DNA of 64,000 nucleotides from Achromobacter arsenitoxydans SY8 (GCF_000236785.1 NZ_AGUF01000039.1:1-64000); one strand, 5' to 3'. Counted from the first letter of the stretch, positions 19,276 to 27,986 are shown. A program made the numbers and translations. Notes: generated by a model not told the origin, from the letters alone.

Positions 19276-19872
19276 CTATCCCCGGGAAACCAGGCTTTTC
19301 AGGCCGTACAGGCGCTCACGATGCAGGGTCGCGGCTAGCGGCTCCGGTTCGCGGCCCAGCGCGATGTAGTCGGCGGGAATCTGTGCGATGGCGTCGCGCA
19401 TGCGGTCCGCGCCTGCTTGCCACCACTGCACCAGCATGCGGTCGGGGTTGTAGACGTCCAGCCCCTGGCGGCGCAGTTCCGACCGGTTGAAATCCTTCAG
19501 GTTCCACGTCAGCACCTGCACCGTGGGCGTCTGCGGCAGCCCGCAGCGCGCGCGGCGCGCCAGGCCGGCCGCGATCACATGGAAGTCCTTGGGGTCGCTG
19601 TAGCGCAACGAGGCTTCGTAGACCTGGGTGTCGGATTCGATGGCCCCGGGAAAGCGCGCATTCATGTCGGCCCAGAACTCGGCCATCACTTCCGGCGGAA
19701 TGTCCCAGATGCGCGACGCGTTGCGGCGCCATTCCTCGCCGATGCGCTCGGTCCAGACCGGCAGAAAGACGCCGGCCTCGGCCAGTCGCAGCAGCAGCCG
19801 GCGCAGGATGCCGGACATGAGCACGCAGGCGTCAAGGACGATAAAGGGGGGCGTAGCGGCGGGAGCGGTCAA
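19276..19872 (-). CDS. PIN-domain protein (putative ribonuclease)
   Basis: A 198-residue protein of the PIN_3 type. Acidic residues expected to bind Mg2+/Mn2+ are visible: D14 in IVLDACVLMSG, E42/E46, D93 and D96 in YSDPKDFHV, and D127 in TWNLKDF (122-128), the signature of this PIN branch. PIN proteins are often RNA-cleaving toxins, but no antitoxin-sized gene adjoins it, so it may be a stand-alone nuclease. The start is TTG at 19872; no ATG or GTG is available in frame nearby and the ribosome site is poor, so the N-terminus is uncertain. Confidence 0.72.
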   Translation of the reverse strand: MTAPAATPPFIVLDACVLMSGILRRLLLRLAEAGVFLPVWTERIGEEWRRNASRIWDIPPEVMAEFWADMNARFPGAIESDTQVYEASLRYSDPKDFHVIAAGLARRARCGLPQTPTVQVLTWNLKDFNRSELRRQGLDVYNPDRMLVQWWQAGADRMRDAIAQIPADYIALGREPEPLAATLHRERLYGLKSLVSRG

Positions 19873-19941
19873 GATGGAAACATCGGTCAGACAGGAGCAA
19901 GCCGGAGAGCATAACGATTTTCCGGATTTGCCGCGCGGGCC

Positions 19942-20631
19942 TCAGTCCAGTTCGGCCCGCAGGGCAAGGCAATGGCTCACCAGGTTCGGCCGCGACAGCA
20001 GGCGCTGCTTGAGCGGCGTGTCGATGGCGTAGTGATAGATATTGGCCAGGAATCCATAGATGCCGGCGTCCACGCTGCCGGGATTGGGGCCGAACATGAA
20101 CGGGTTGTCGCCCAGCAGATCGGCGATCACGTCCAGGTCCGCGATGCCGCGCGCGTAGGCTTCTTCGGGCGCATACCGGCCGATGCCCTGGTAGTGGTAG
20201 CGCTGGAAGTTGTATTGCCGCGCGGCCTCCAGCTGCTGGGGCGAGACCTCCGGATGCGTGTCCAGAAGCGCCTTGCGGAAGGCGGGCCAATAGCGGTCGT
20301 CGCGCCAGCGGGAATAGGACATCACCCAATACAGGTCATCCAGGGTGCGCCGGATCATCAGGTCCTGGTCTTGCTGCGCCTGGCTCAGCGAAGCGTCGAT
20401 GGTCAGTTCGTACTGGCGCTTCAGGTAGGCGATGATGGTGTCGCTATCGCCGATGGAAAGGCCATTGTCGGTCAGGTAAGGCAGTTGGCCCCTGGGCGCC
20501 GTGCTGACGTCGATGCCATGCTCGTGGTCGAACGGCAGGCGGCACAGCTTCAGGAACGCATAAACCTTCAGGCCATACGGATTGTTGTCCTCAAGGCCGT
20601 AGAGTCCGGGATAGGAGTGGAGGGTGATCAT
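19942..20631 (-). CDS. Glutathione S-transferase family protein (metaxin-like)
   Basis: A 229-residue protein with an N-terminal thioredoxin-like half (MITLHSYPGLYGLEDNNPYGLKVYAFLKLC; QLPYLTDNGLSIGDSDTIIAYL, where the cis-Pro and S-D glutathione-contact positions are conserved). The C-terminal helical half contains GDNPFMFGPNPGSVDAGIYGFLA. The latter resembles the metaxin/failed-axon-connections branch of GSTs. The ATG at 20631 overlaps the upstream SRAP gene by four bases (ATGA), so the two are translationally coupled. The substrate is unknown. Confidence 0.8.
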   Translation of the reverse strand: MITLHSYPGLYGLEDNNPYGLKVYAFLKLCRLPFDHEHGIDVSTAPRGQLPYLTDNGLSIGDSDTIIAYLKRQYELTIDASLSQAQQDQDLMIRRTLDDLYWVMSYSRWRDDRYWPAFRKALLDTHPEVSPQQLEAARQYNFQRYHYQGIGRYAPEEAYARGIADLDVIADLLGDNPFMFGPNPGSVDAGIYGFLANIYHYAIDTPLKQRLLSRPNLVSHCLALRAELD

Positions 20632-21338
20632 GGCGGGCTCCCGGCGGGCTGGATCGGGGCAGGGGAGGAAGGCGGCTGCGCCGGCGTGGCGACCAGCCTT
20701 TCGGAGGGAAAGGGAACCAGGAATTCCCGGCTCCGGGATGCGTCGGCGTTCAGCCACTCGCCATAGGCGCCTTCGGCCAGGATGACGACCATGCGCTTTT
20801 CGTGACCCGCTTGGTGGTAATGCCGGAAGACGGGGTCGTTGTCGGCGTTGATGGTCAGCATGGTGTAGGTGTCGCGCCACTGTCCGGCCGCGTCGCGGTA
20901 TCGGTCCCATAGGCCCGCGATGCCCATCGGTTCGCCATCAGCGCGGGCGAAGCGCGTGGCGACGGCGCGGCCGGATCTCCAGTCGGGCTCGAAGATAGCG
21001 TCGGCGGGCACGATGCAGTGTTGCGCGCGGCGCCAGGCGTTGCCGAAGGTGAACGAGGCGGGTGCCGTCTCGGCGCGGGCATTGAAGGTGGATAGCTTTC
21101 CGGCCTTGTCCAGACCGTCCGCCCGGGTCATGGCGCTGATCAGGCCCCAGCGGCCGACGCAGGCTTCGCGGTCGGGCACGGCCTCGTCGCCCGCATCGTG
21201 TTCAGGGGGACGGCGCACGAACAAGCCCTCGTACCGGGGCCACATGTCGTATTTGCCGACGGCCGCGGGCTTTCGCCGCACGCCGAATTTCTGCAGCAGC
21301 AGCTCCGCATCCTTAAGCGTCTGATAGTGCGAACACAT
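20628..21338 (-). CDS. SRAP (HMCES/YedK) abasic-site-protecting protein
   Basis: A 236-residue SOS-response-associated peptidase family protein. Cys2 is placed at the N-terminus after Met removal, where it crosslinks to abasic sites in single-stranded DNA. The other active-site residues fit: N86 in FNARAET, E117 in PADAIFEP, and H179 in HEKRMVVIL; WGLI is at 64-67. The start at ATG 21338 is fixed by Cys2. The CIVPADAIFEP segment differs slightly from the more usual VPADGFYEW. It overlaps a GST-family gene by 4 bases. Confidence 0.88.
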   Translation of the reverse strand: MCSHYQTLKDAELLLQKFGVRRKPAAVGKYDMWPRYEGLFVRRPPEHDAGDEAVPDREACVGRWGLISAMTRADGLDKAGKLSTFNARAETAPASFTFGNAWRRAQHCIVPADAIFEPDWRSGRAVATRFARADGEPMGIAGLWDRYRDAAGQWRDTYTMLTINADNDPVFRHYHQAGHEKRMVVILAEGAYGEWLNADASRSREFLVPFPSERLVATPAQPPSSPAPIQPAGSPP

Positions 21339-21532
21339 GCGTGGCCCCCGGATGTCAGGCGCCGCGGCGGGGCGCCCCTGGAAGGCCAAGCTTGCGCCGA
21401 GGCGACGCCTGTTGTCCAGCGCCGGGTGGGCGTACGTCGGGGTGGGCGGCGTGGCATTTTCGGCACGGTGGCGCCAAATGCGAGACGGCCTTAGGCGAAG
21501 CTAGAAGAAATCGGATTGAAGGGTTGTCTCTT

Positions 21533-21850
21533 ATGGATTACAGTAACTCCATGATATCGGTCCGCACTACTGCGGCTTTCGATGACTGGTTCTCGAAGTT
21601 GCGCGACATCCGCGCCAGAGCTCGTATCCAAATACGGATTGACCGGCTTGAAATGGGAAATCCAGGCGATTGCAAGGCGGTGGGTGGCGGGATTATCGAA
21701 TTGCGCATCGACTACGGGCCAGGCTACCGGGTGTATTTCACCCAGCGGGGCGCCGTGCTTGTGATGCTGTTGTGTGGCGGCGATAAGTCCACCCAGCAGG
21801 CCGACATAACGCGAGCGAAGGCGATTGCCGCCGCGCTCGATTTGGAGTGA
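21533..21850 (+). CDS. RelE/ParE-superfamily toxin, HigB-like (HI1419 type)
   Basis: A 105-residue toxin of the 'addiction module killer protein' group. Diagnostic segments are RARARIQIRIDRLEMGNPGD (residues 27-46), VGGGIIELRIDYGPGYRVYF (50-69) and LLCGGDKSTQQADI. Relatives cleave mRNA at the ribosome; that activity is inferred. ATG 21533 has GAAGGG about nine bases upstream; ATG 21551 is an alternative. The antitoxin gene follows after three bases. Toxin-before-antitoxin order is typical of this family. Confidence 0.9.
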   Translation: MDYSNSMISVRTTAAFDDWFSKLRDIRARARIQIRIDRLEMGNPGDCKAVGGGIIELRIDYGPGYRVYFTQRGAVLVMLLCGGDKSTQQADITRAKAIAAALDLE

Positions 21851-21853
21851 GTC

Positions 21854-22165
21854 ATGACCCAGGTAAAAACTCGTCCGTGGGATTCTGCTGCCCATCTTCG
21901 CACTGAGGAAGAAATGGTGGCGTATCTTGAGGCGGCGCTTGAAGAAGCCGGAGACGATCCTAAATTCATCACCCATGCGCTGGGCGTGATTGCCCGCGCG
22001 CGCGGCATGAGTCAGCTTGCCCGAGACACCGGCGTCAAACGTGAAAGCCTTTACCGTGCGTTGTCGGCTGAAGGCAATCCTGAATTTGCCACTATCTGGA
22101 AAGTGGTCCGCGCGCTGGGCATTCGCCTGCACGCCGAAGCGGCAGCTGGCGCGGAATGGAAGTAG
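21854..22165 (+). CDS. HigA-like antitoxin (HI1420 type, HTH)
   Basis: A 103-residue DNA-binding antitoxin. The helix-turn-helix is in the C-terminal two thirds: ALGVIARARGMSQLARDTGV, then RESLYRALSAEGNPEFATIW, with the characteristic LSAEGNP turn. It should neutralise the adjacent toxin and repress the pair. It ends 24 bases before the 3' end of the split tRNA-Leu gene on the other strand; no terminator is visible between them. Confidence 0.9.
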   Translation: MTQVKTRPWDSAAHLRTEEEMVAYLEAALEEAGDDPKFITHALGVIARARGMSQLARDTGVKRESLYRALSAEGNPEFATIWKVVRALGIRLHAEAAAGAEWK

Positions 22166-22189
22166 CGCCAGATCATCTGGATAGATATT

Positions 22190-22501
22190 TGGTGCCCGAG
22201 ACCGGAATCGAACCGGTACGGCCGCGAGGCCGAGGGATTTTCTTACCACTTCGGCTTTCGCCGCCAGCAAGGGCTTGCTGTTCGTGGTCTGGAGCACGCC
22301 TTCACCATAGCCCCGAGGCCTTAGGTGCCCGCCGTCTGCTCTCTACACCTTCCCCGGTTGCGAAACCGGGGCTTGGCTCGGTGTTAGCGCGGAACAGGTC
22401 CAGGGCCTTCGCCGAGTTTGACGGGCTACACCTTTGGAGTTTCCCCCAAAGGGCTCAAATTAGTTCAAGTCCCTTGTGTCTACCAATTTCACCACTCGGG
22501 C
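22190..22501 (-). tRNA. tRNA-Leu(UAA), interrupted by a group I intron
   Basis: The gene is read on the minus strand. The 5' exon is 22501-22467 (35 nt) and the 3' exon 22241-22190 (52 nt, CCA encoded at 22190-22192); joined they give an 87-nt class II tRNA. Acceptor GCCCGAG/CTCGGGC, D-arm with GGTAGAC, anticodon stem AGGGA/TCCCT, variable arm CGGCC/GGCCG, T-arm ACCGG/CCGGT with loop TTCGATT. The joined loop CTTAAAA gives anticodon UAA. The split lies between the first and second anticodon bases (U34 and A35). It ends beside the HigBA-like module. Confidence 0.93.
22242..22466 (-). ncRNA. Group I self-splicing intron (IC3, Azoarcus-like) in tRNA-Leu(UAA)
   Basis: The 225-nt intron begins after exon U and ends in G, as group I introns do. 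P1 is exon CTT plus intron GAA pairing with TTTGAG across loop CTAA, with the obligatory U-G wobble exactly at the 5' splice site. P2 is CCTTTGG/CCAAAGG; P3 is GCCCGTC (intron nt 41-47) with GACGGCGGGC (131-140); P4 is CTCGG/CCGAG; P7, the guanosine-binding helix, is GAGCA (126-130) with TGCTC (171-175). The core strings CCGAGCCAAGC, AAGGTGTAGAG and CTATGGTGAAGGC closely match my memory of the Azoarcus tRNA-Ile intron. No endonuclease ORF is present. Confidence 0.93.
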
Positions 22502-22536
22502 GTTGCGCGGCCCGTTGCGGACCGGCAGCGGGCGAG

Positions 22537-22542
22537 ACTATA
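22537..22542 (-). promoter_or_regulatory. Candidate -10 element of tRNA-Leu(UAA)
   Basis: On the minus strand TATAGT lies 35 bases before the tRNA 5' end, followed by a GC-rich stretch such as is common in stable-RNA promoters. No good -35 is seen at 16-18 bp. Confidence 0.35.
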
Positions 22543-22590
22543 CCATCTTGGCCGCACGGTTTTTCGCGGGCAACGCGGGTGCAAGGGTAA

Positions 22591-23514
22591 TCACGAAATG
22601 AATCGGACGGGCGGGCGGGGCCGTTCGTCCACGGTCAACGAGAAGATGTCGGGACGGGAATAGTGTCCCGTCACGTCGAAGTCGTAGCGCGCGCGCACCA
22701 GTTCCGCCGTGTCGATCCGCGCCGTCAAAAGGCCCGCGCCGCCGCGCAGCGGGCCGGCCAGTACGTCGCCCAGCGGTCCGACGATGACCGAGCCGCCATT
22801 GATCAGCGGGCGGCCCGCGTCCCAGCCGGGGACGTCCGCGCCCAGTTCCGCGGGCGAGGGCTGCACCTGGCAGGCGCTGACGACGAAGCAGCGGCCTTCG
22901 TGCGCAATGTGGCGCATCGAGCATTGCCAGATGTCGCGTTCGTCCACGGTGGGCGCGCACCAGATCTCGACGCCCTTGGCGTACATGGCGGTGCGCAGCA
23001 GCGGCATGTGGTTCTCCCAGCAAATGGCGCCGCCGATGCGGCCTGCGGCGGCGTCGATGACGGGCAGGGTGGAGCCGTCGCCCTGGCCCCAGATCAGGCG
23101 TTCGGTGCCGGTCGGCATGAGCTTGCGGTGCTTGGCGGCCAGGCCGATGCCCGGCTCGAAGAACAGGGCCGTGCAGTAGAGCGTATTGCCGCCGCGCTCG
23201 ATCACGCCCACGACCAGGCTGGCGCCCGTGCGCTGGGACAGGCCGGCCAGCGCCTCGGTCTCGGGACCCGGCACGTCGATCGCATTGTCGTAGTAGCGGG
23301 CGAACGCCTCGCGGCCTTCGGGCAGCCGGTAACCCAGCCGGGTGCCGAAGATTTCGCCCTTGGGGTAGCCGCCCAGCAGCGCTTCGGGCATGACCACGAG
23401 CGAGGCGCCCGAGGCGGCGATGTCGGATTCGAAGGCGAGGATCTGTTCCAGGGTGCGGGCCTTGCCCTCGGGGGCGGAGCCGATCTGCAGGGCGGCGACG
23501 GTGGTGGCGGTCAT
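22591..23514 (-). CDS. Nitrilase (C-N hydrolase superfamily)
   Basis: A 307-residue enzyme with the catalytic triad E44 (VMPEALLGG), K131 (KHRKLMPTG) and C165 in [11 protein letters not shown]. The CWEN sequence marks true nitrilases, which convert R-CN to carboxylic acid plus ammonia, rather than amidases. ATG 23514 starts the conserved [12 protein letters not shown] strand. It is divergent from a LysR gene across 85 bp, the usual layout for a regulator and its target. The substrate (aliphatic or aromatic nitrile) cannot be told. Confidence 0.9.
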   Translation of the reverse strand: MTATTVAALQIGSAPEGKARTLEQILAFESDIAASGASLVVMPEALLGGYPKGEIFGTRLGYRLPEGREAFARYYDNAIDVPGPETEALAGLSQRTGASLVVGVIERGGNTLYCTALFFEPGIGLAAKHRKLMPTGTERLIWGQGDGSTLPVIDAAAGRIGGAICWENHMPLLRTAMYAKGVEIWCAPTVDERDIWQCSMRHIAHEGRCFVVSACQVQPSPAELGADVPGWDAGRPLINGGSVIVGPLGDVLAGPLRGGAGLLTARIDTAELVRARYDFDVTGHYSRPDIFSLTVDERPRPPVRFIS

Positions 23515-23599
23515 GGCGATTCCTTCGGGAAGTGGGCGGGCAAGGCGGTAGTGTCTGGCTCGTCCTAAAATCAATCAATCCCGCCCAAAGATAAATGAT

Positions 23600-24529
23600 A
23601 TGAACCAGATAGATATCGAGTCGGCCGACCTGAACCTGCTCAAGGTCTTCGAGGCTATCTATGACGAGGGCGGCGCGGGCCGGGCCGCCCTGCGGCTGGG
23701 GGTCACGCAATCGGCGGTCAGCGCGGCGCTGGGACGGTTGCGTGCGCTGTATGGCGACGCGCTGTTCACGCGTACGGGGCGGGGCCTGACGCCCAGCCTG
23801 CGCGCCCGCGAATTGCGACCGATCATCGGCGAGGCGCTGGACAAGTTCCGGCAGAGTCTGTCGCTGGTGCGCCCTGGCGCGCAGGGCTACGCGGGACGGT
23901 CGGTGACGCTGGGGCTGTCAGACGATTTCGAGATCGCGCTGGGACGGGATGTGATCCATGCGCTGGCGCACAGCGCGCCGGGCCTGCGCGTCATTTTTCG
24001 CCAGACGCACAGCCGGCTGGCTGCCGAGATGCTGATGGCGCGCGAGGTGGATCTGGTGATCGCATCGGGCGGCCTGACCGCGCCGGCGCTGCAGCACGTG
24101 ACGGTCGGGCAGGGCGGCTATGCCTGCCTGCTCGATCCTGCGACGTTGGCGCCGGGCCAGGCGAGCCTGACCGTGGAAGAGTTCACGCGCCGCCAGCACG
24201 TGCTGGTGTCGTCGGGCGGTTTTATCGGCGTGGTGGACGAAGTGCTGCATGGGATGGGCCTGACGCGCCGGGTGCAGGCGTCGACCACGCATTTCTCCGC
24301 GCTGGCGTTCCTGCTGCGGGATGGGGAGTCGCTGTCGACCCTGCCGACGCACGCGGCGCGCGGGTTGGCCGAAGCGTCGGGCCTGCGGCTGCTGCCTTGT
24401 CCGATCGCCATGCCTGGATACGCCATTGAAGTGGGCTGGCGCGGCGACGCCTTGCGCGACGGGGCGGTGGCGGCGGTCAGGCGCTGTTTGCTGGAATTGC
24501 TGCAAGACTACGACTGGACCAGCGTCTAG
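23600..24529 (+). CDS. LysR-family transcriptional regulator
   Basis: A 309-residue regulator. The winged helix-turn-helix is at residues about 10-68 (DLNLLKVFEAIYDEGGAGRAALRLGVTQSAVSAALGRLR), followed by an effector-binding domain of the PBP2 type resembling the NodD/LinR/PcpR group. It is divergent from the nitrilase gene and probably controls it in response to a nitrile or its acid product. The 85-bp gap should contain its binding site. Confidence 0.88.
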   Translation: MNQIDIESADLNLLKVFEAIYDEGGAGRAALRLGVTQSAVSAALGRLRALYGDALFTRTGRGLTPSLRARELRPIIGEALDKFRQSLSLVRPGAQGYAGRSVTLGLSDDFEIALGRDVIHALAHSAPGLRVIFRQTHSRLAAEMLMAREVDLVIASGGLTAPALQHVTVGQGGYACLLDPATLAPGQASLTVEEFTRRQHVLVSSGGFIGVVDEVLHGMGLTRRVQASTTHFSALAFLLRDGESLSTLPTHAARGLAEASGLRLLPCPIAMPGYAIEVGWRGDALRDGAVAAVRRCLLELLQDYDWTSV

Positions 24530-24634
24530 GTTGCCGCGGGCGCCCACAACGTTTGGGCCATGCCCGGGCCCGATGCGTCGCCACGGGAAAACCCCGATCC
24601 CAGCCCGGGCCGACAAAGGACGACACTTTGCGCC

Positions 24635-25558
24635 ATGAAGCCGTCCCCGCCCGCCGCGCCAATCCGCGATATCGACCCCGTTTCCCTGCGTCTCTTTCTT
24701 GCCGCGCTCGAAGAGGGCAGCCTGGCGCGCGCCGCCGCCCGCGAAAACATCGTGCCCTCCGCCGTCAGCAAACGCATGTCCGAGATGGAGGACGCATTCG
24801 GCGTGCCGCTGCTGGAGCGCGGCGTCAAGGGCGTGCAGCCGACGCCGGCCGGCGACGCGCTGGCCACCCACGTGCGCCGGGTGCTGCAGGACATGGACCG
24901 CATGCATCGCGACATGGCGGGATTCGCGACCGGCGTGCGCGGCCACATCCGGCTGGCGGTCAGCTTCGCGGCGTTGTCGGGCGACCTGCCGGCGCAGATC
25001 CAGTCGTTCCGGCGCGCGTATCCGCAGATCGACATCTCGCTGGAAGAGGACACGACCCAGGCCGCCTTCCGCGCCGTGCTGGAAGGGCAGGCGGACGTGG
25101 CCGCCGGATCGGACTTCGGACATGACGGCCTGCAGGTGTACCCCTGCGGCCATTGCGAACTGGCGGCCGTGGTGCCCGGCCAGCACTTGCTGGCCGACCG
25201 CGAGACGCTGGATTACGCGCAGTTGCTGCCGTTCGAGCAGATCGAACTGAACCGCGACAACGGCATCAGCAGCGTATTCGACCAGGCTGCGCGCAACGCG
25301 GGCATGACACGCCGCATCAGCGCCCGGGTCAGCTCGCACGAAACCATCTGCCTGCTGGTGGCGCGCGGCATGGGCGTGGCCGTGGTGCCGCATTACCTGA
25401 AGCCGCGCCTTGCGCACCTGGACATCCGCTTCATCCCGCTGCGCGGTCCCTGGTCCAGCACGCCGCTCTGCATCGCCGTGCGCGATCCGCAGGCGCTGTC
25501 GCCGGCCGCACGCGCCTTGCTGGCGCACCTTGGGGTGCTGCCCGCCGCGCCAACCTGA
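24635..25558 (+). CDS. LysR-family transcriptional regulator
   Basis: A 307-residue LysR protein. The HTH is at about residues 13-70 (SLRLFLAALEEGSLARAAARENIVPSAVSKRMSEME) and the ligand domain follows (HIRLAVSFAALSGDLPAQIQSF). The ATG at 24635 is preferred over the open frame from 24560, which adds 25 low-complexity residues. It heads the CoA-transferase/Bug/lyase genes on the same strand and is a likely regulator of them, with a 180-bp gap to the next start. Confidence 0.87.
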   Translation: MKPSPPAAPIRDIDPVSLRLFLAALEEGSLARAAARENIVPSAVSKRMSEMEDAFGVPLLERGVKGVQPTPAGDALATHVRRVLQDMDRMHRDMAGFATGVRGHIRLAVSFAALSGDLPAQIQSFRRAYPQIDISLEEDTTQAAFRAVLEGQADVAAGSDFGHDGLQVYPCGHCELAAVVPGQHLLADRETLDYAQLLPFEQIELNRDNGISSVFDQAARNAGMTRRISARVSSHETICLLVARGMGVAVVPHYLKPRLAHLDIRFIPLRGPWSSTPLCIAVRDPQALSPAARALLAHLGVLPAAPT

Positions 25559-25738
25559 GATGTCGGGGCAAGCCCAGGGCAAACCCGGACGTTCCGAAAC
25601 GAGAATGCCCCCGTGCTGAAAGACCGCTACCCGCAGCCCGCGCAAGCCCGCGATCATGGGTCCATGCTGGCGGCGGCAAGCCTGATTCCCCGCCGCCGGC
25701 GCACACTGGTCGAACAGGCAGGCACGAGGAAAACACGG

Positions 25739-26947
25739 ATGACAGCAGCACCGGCTTCACCTTTCATGGACAGCGCCGAATTGCCCCTGCGCGGCATCAA
25801 GGTCCTGGAACTGTCCCACATGATCATGGGGCCGGCGGCCGGCCTGTCGCTGGCGGATCTGGGCGCGGACGTGATCAAGGTCGAACCCATCGACGGCGAC
25901 CGCACGCGGCGCCTGAAGGGCTCCGGCAGCGGCTATTTTCCGGTCTTCAATCGCAACAAGCAGAGCCTGGCGATTGATCTGAAGTCGTCCGAGGGCCAGG
26001 AGGTCGTGCGCAAGCTGGCCCTGCAGACCGACATGATCGTGGAGAATTTCCGCGACGGCAGCCTGGCGCAGTATGGGCTGGACTACGAGTCGCTGTCGGC
26101 CGAGAACCCAGGCCTGATCTATGTCTCGCTGAAGGGCTTTCTGTCCGGACCCTACAAGCACCGCACCGCGTTGGATGAAGTGGTGCAGATGATGGGCGGT
26201 CTGGCCTACATCAACGGCGGCGCCGACACGCCGCAGCGGGTGGCGGCATCGGTCAACGACATCCTGGGCGGCACCTTCGGCGTGGTGGGCGCGCTGGCCG
26301 CGCTGCACGACCGGCATGCGACCGGCCGTGGCCGCCACGTGCGGTCCGGCCTGTTTGAAAACAACCTGCTGCTGGTGGCCCAGTTCATCGCGCAATTCCA
26401 GCTGACGGGAACGGCGCCCAAGCCCATGGGCGCGGAGCGCAAGCCGCCATGGGGCGTTTACGACGTGTTCGAAACCGCCGACGGCCGCGTGTTCGTCGCG
26501 GTGGTGGGCGACGCCCAATGGCGCAATTTCGCCCGCAGGTTCCTGCCTCCCGAGTGGGCTGCGGATCCGCGCCTGGCCACGGCCGTCGACCGCGAGGCCG
26601 CGCGTTCCTGGCTGGTTCCCGGGGTGGGCGAGATCCTGAAAACCTGGAAGACCGACGCGCTGTGCGCGGCGCTTGAAGAGGCCAATCTGTCCTACGGTCC
26701 GATCCGCCAGCCGCACGATCTGCTGGACGACGCGCACCTGAACGCCGGCGGCGCATTGCTGAAGACCCGGCTGCCGGACGGCGGCGAAATATCGGCCGCC
26801 GCGCTGCCTATCGAATTCGACGGCCGCAAGGCGGGCAAGCGGTTCGATCCGCCGGACCAGGGCGCGCAGACGCACGCCATTCTGCAGGGCCTGGGCCTGG
26901 ATGCCGCGCGCATCGAAGCCCTGCGCGCCGAGGGAGTCATTGCATGA
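25739..26947 (+). CDS. CoA-transferase family III (CaiB/BaiF) protein
   Basis: A 402-residue enzyme that moves CoA between carboxylic acids. The N-terminal GIKVLELSHMIMGPAAGLSLADLGADVIKVE and FNRNKQSLAIDLKSSEG motifs are typical of the family, and the conserved catalytic aspartate is most likely D146 in HRTALDEVVQMMGG. ATG 25739 has GAGGA seven bases upstream. It is followed by a Bug binding protein and an HMG-CoA-lyase-like gene. This suggests uptake of an organic acid, activation to its CoA ester, and cleavage. The acid itself is not identifiable. Confidence 0.9.
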   Translation: MTAAPASPFMDSAELPLRGIKVLELSHMIMGPAAGLSLADLGADVIKVEPIDGDRTRRLKGSGSGYFPVFNRNKQSLAIDLKSSEGQEVVRKLALQTDMIVENFRDGSLAQYGLDYESLSAENPGLIYVSLKGFLSGPYKHRTALDEVVQMMGGLAYINGGADTPQRVAASVNDILGGTFGVVGALAALHDRHATGRGRHVRSGLFENNLLLVAQFIAQFQLTGTAPKPMGAERKPPWGVYDVFETADGRVFVAVVGDAQWRNFARRFLPPEWAADPRLATAVDREAARSWLVPGVGEILKTWKTDALCAALEEANLSYGPIRQPHDLLDDAHLNAGGALLKTRLPDGGEISAAALPIEFDGRKAGKRFDPPDQGAQTHAILQGLGLDAARIEALRAEGVIA

Positions 26948-27026
26948 AGACCAGGCCATAGCGCCTGATCCCTGTCGAGGCGGCGCCAGACCGCCAAGAC
27001 GTCCACCAAAGAGGAGACAACCCGAG

Positions 27027-27986
27027 ATGATCCGCAAACTCTTTGCGCTGGCCGCGTTGGCCATCGCCTGCACGGCCCATGCGCAGGACTATCCCAGCAA
27101 GCCCATCCGCATCATCATTCCGTCGACGCCTGGCGGGGGCACCGATTACATCGGGCGCCTGATGAGTACCAAGCTGCATGAACTGAACGGCTGGGCGGTG
27201 GTGCCGGAAAACAAGCCCGGCGCGGGCACGGCGCTGGGCCTGGCCGAGGCGGCGCGTTCGCCCGCCCAGGGCTACGACCTGGTGATCGGCCAGTCCGACA
27301 ATGTCACGCTGATTCCGCTGTTGATGAAGGTAGCCTACGACCCGGTCAAGGATCTGGCGCCGGTGGCGCTGGTGGCCACCACGCCGATGGTGCTTTTGGT
27401 GGCCGAGCAATCGCCCTACAAGACGCTGCCGGAGGTGATTGAGGCCGCCAAGAAGGAGCCCAACAAAATTTCCTACGGAACCTCCGGCACCGGCGGCGGC
27501 GTGCACATCGCCATGGAAATGCTGCAGCACGCGGCCGGCTTCAAGATGCAGCATGTGCCGTACAAGGGGTCCGCGCCGGCGCTGGCCGATCTGATGGGCG
27601 GGCATTTGCAGTTTGCAGGCTCGTCGATTTCGTCGGCGGCGACCCTTATCAAGTCCGGCAAGGTGCGCGCGCTGGCGGTGACCTCGCCCAAGCGCAATCC
27701 CGCGCTGCCAGACGTGCCCACCGTGGCGGAGCTGGGATACAAGGATTTCAGCGTGGTGACCTACTACGGCGTGCTGGCCCCGGCCAAGACGCCCGCCGAC
27801 ATCGTGACGCGCCTGAATGGCGACTTCAACAAGCTGCTGGCGCGCAAGGACGTGCAGGAAGCGCTGGCGGCCCAGGGCCTGGAGACCGACCCGGTATCCA
27901 GCGAGCAATTCGCCGCGCTGATCCAGTCGGACATCGGCAAGGCGCGCCAGACCATCAAGAGCGCTGGCATCGTCATCCAGCAATAG
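27027..27986 (+). CDS. Bug-family periplasmic substrate-binding protein (TctC-like)
   Basis: A 319-residue exported binding protein. The signal peptide ends near AHAQ, then YPSKPIRIIIPSTPGGGTDYIGRLM, the characteristic start of the Bordetella uptake gene (Bug) family. Family members bind carboxylates such as citrate, glutamate or nicotinate in a closed, water-bridged pocket. A GAGGAGA ribosome site precedes ATG 27027. Its place between the CoA-transferase and lyase genes implies that it captures their substrate; the membrane partner may be the tctBA pair at 17.2 kb or another locus. Confidence 0.92.
   Translation: MIRKLFALAALAIACTAHAQDYPSKPIRIIIPSTPGGGTDYIGRLMSTKLHELNGWAVVPENKPGAGTALGLAEAARSPAQGYDLVIGQSDNVTLIPLLMKVAYDPVKDLAPVALVATTPMVLLVAEQSPYKTLPEVIEAAKKEPNKISYGTSGTGGGVHIAMEMLQHAAGFKMQHVPYKGSAPALADLMGGHLQFAGSSISSAATLIKSGKVRALAVTSPKRNPALPDVPTVAELGYKDFSVVTYYGVLAPAKTPADIVTRLNGDFNKLLARKDVQEALAAQGLETDPVSSEQFAALIQSDIGKARQTIKSAGIVIQQ

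Noticed and set aside
19276-19872. PIN protein as half of a VapBC toxin-antitoxin pair
   Set aside because: No small antitoxin gene lies on either side; neighbours are tctA and a GST-family gene.
22156-22590. 144-codon frame across the tRNA-Leu(UAA) region
   Set aside because: It covers the split tRNA and its intron, for which base pairing gives a full explanation; the protein has no family features.
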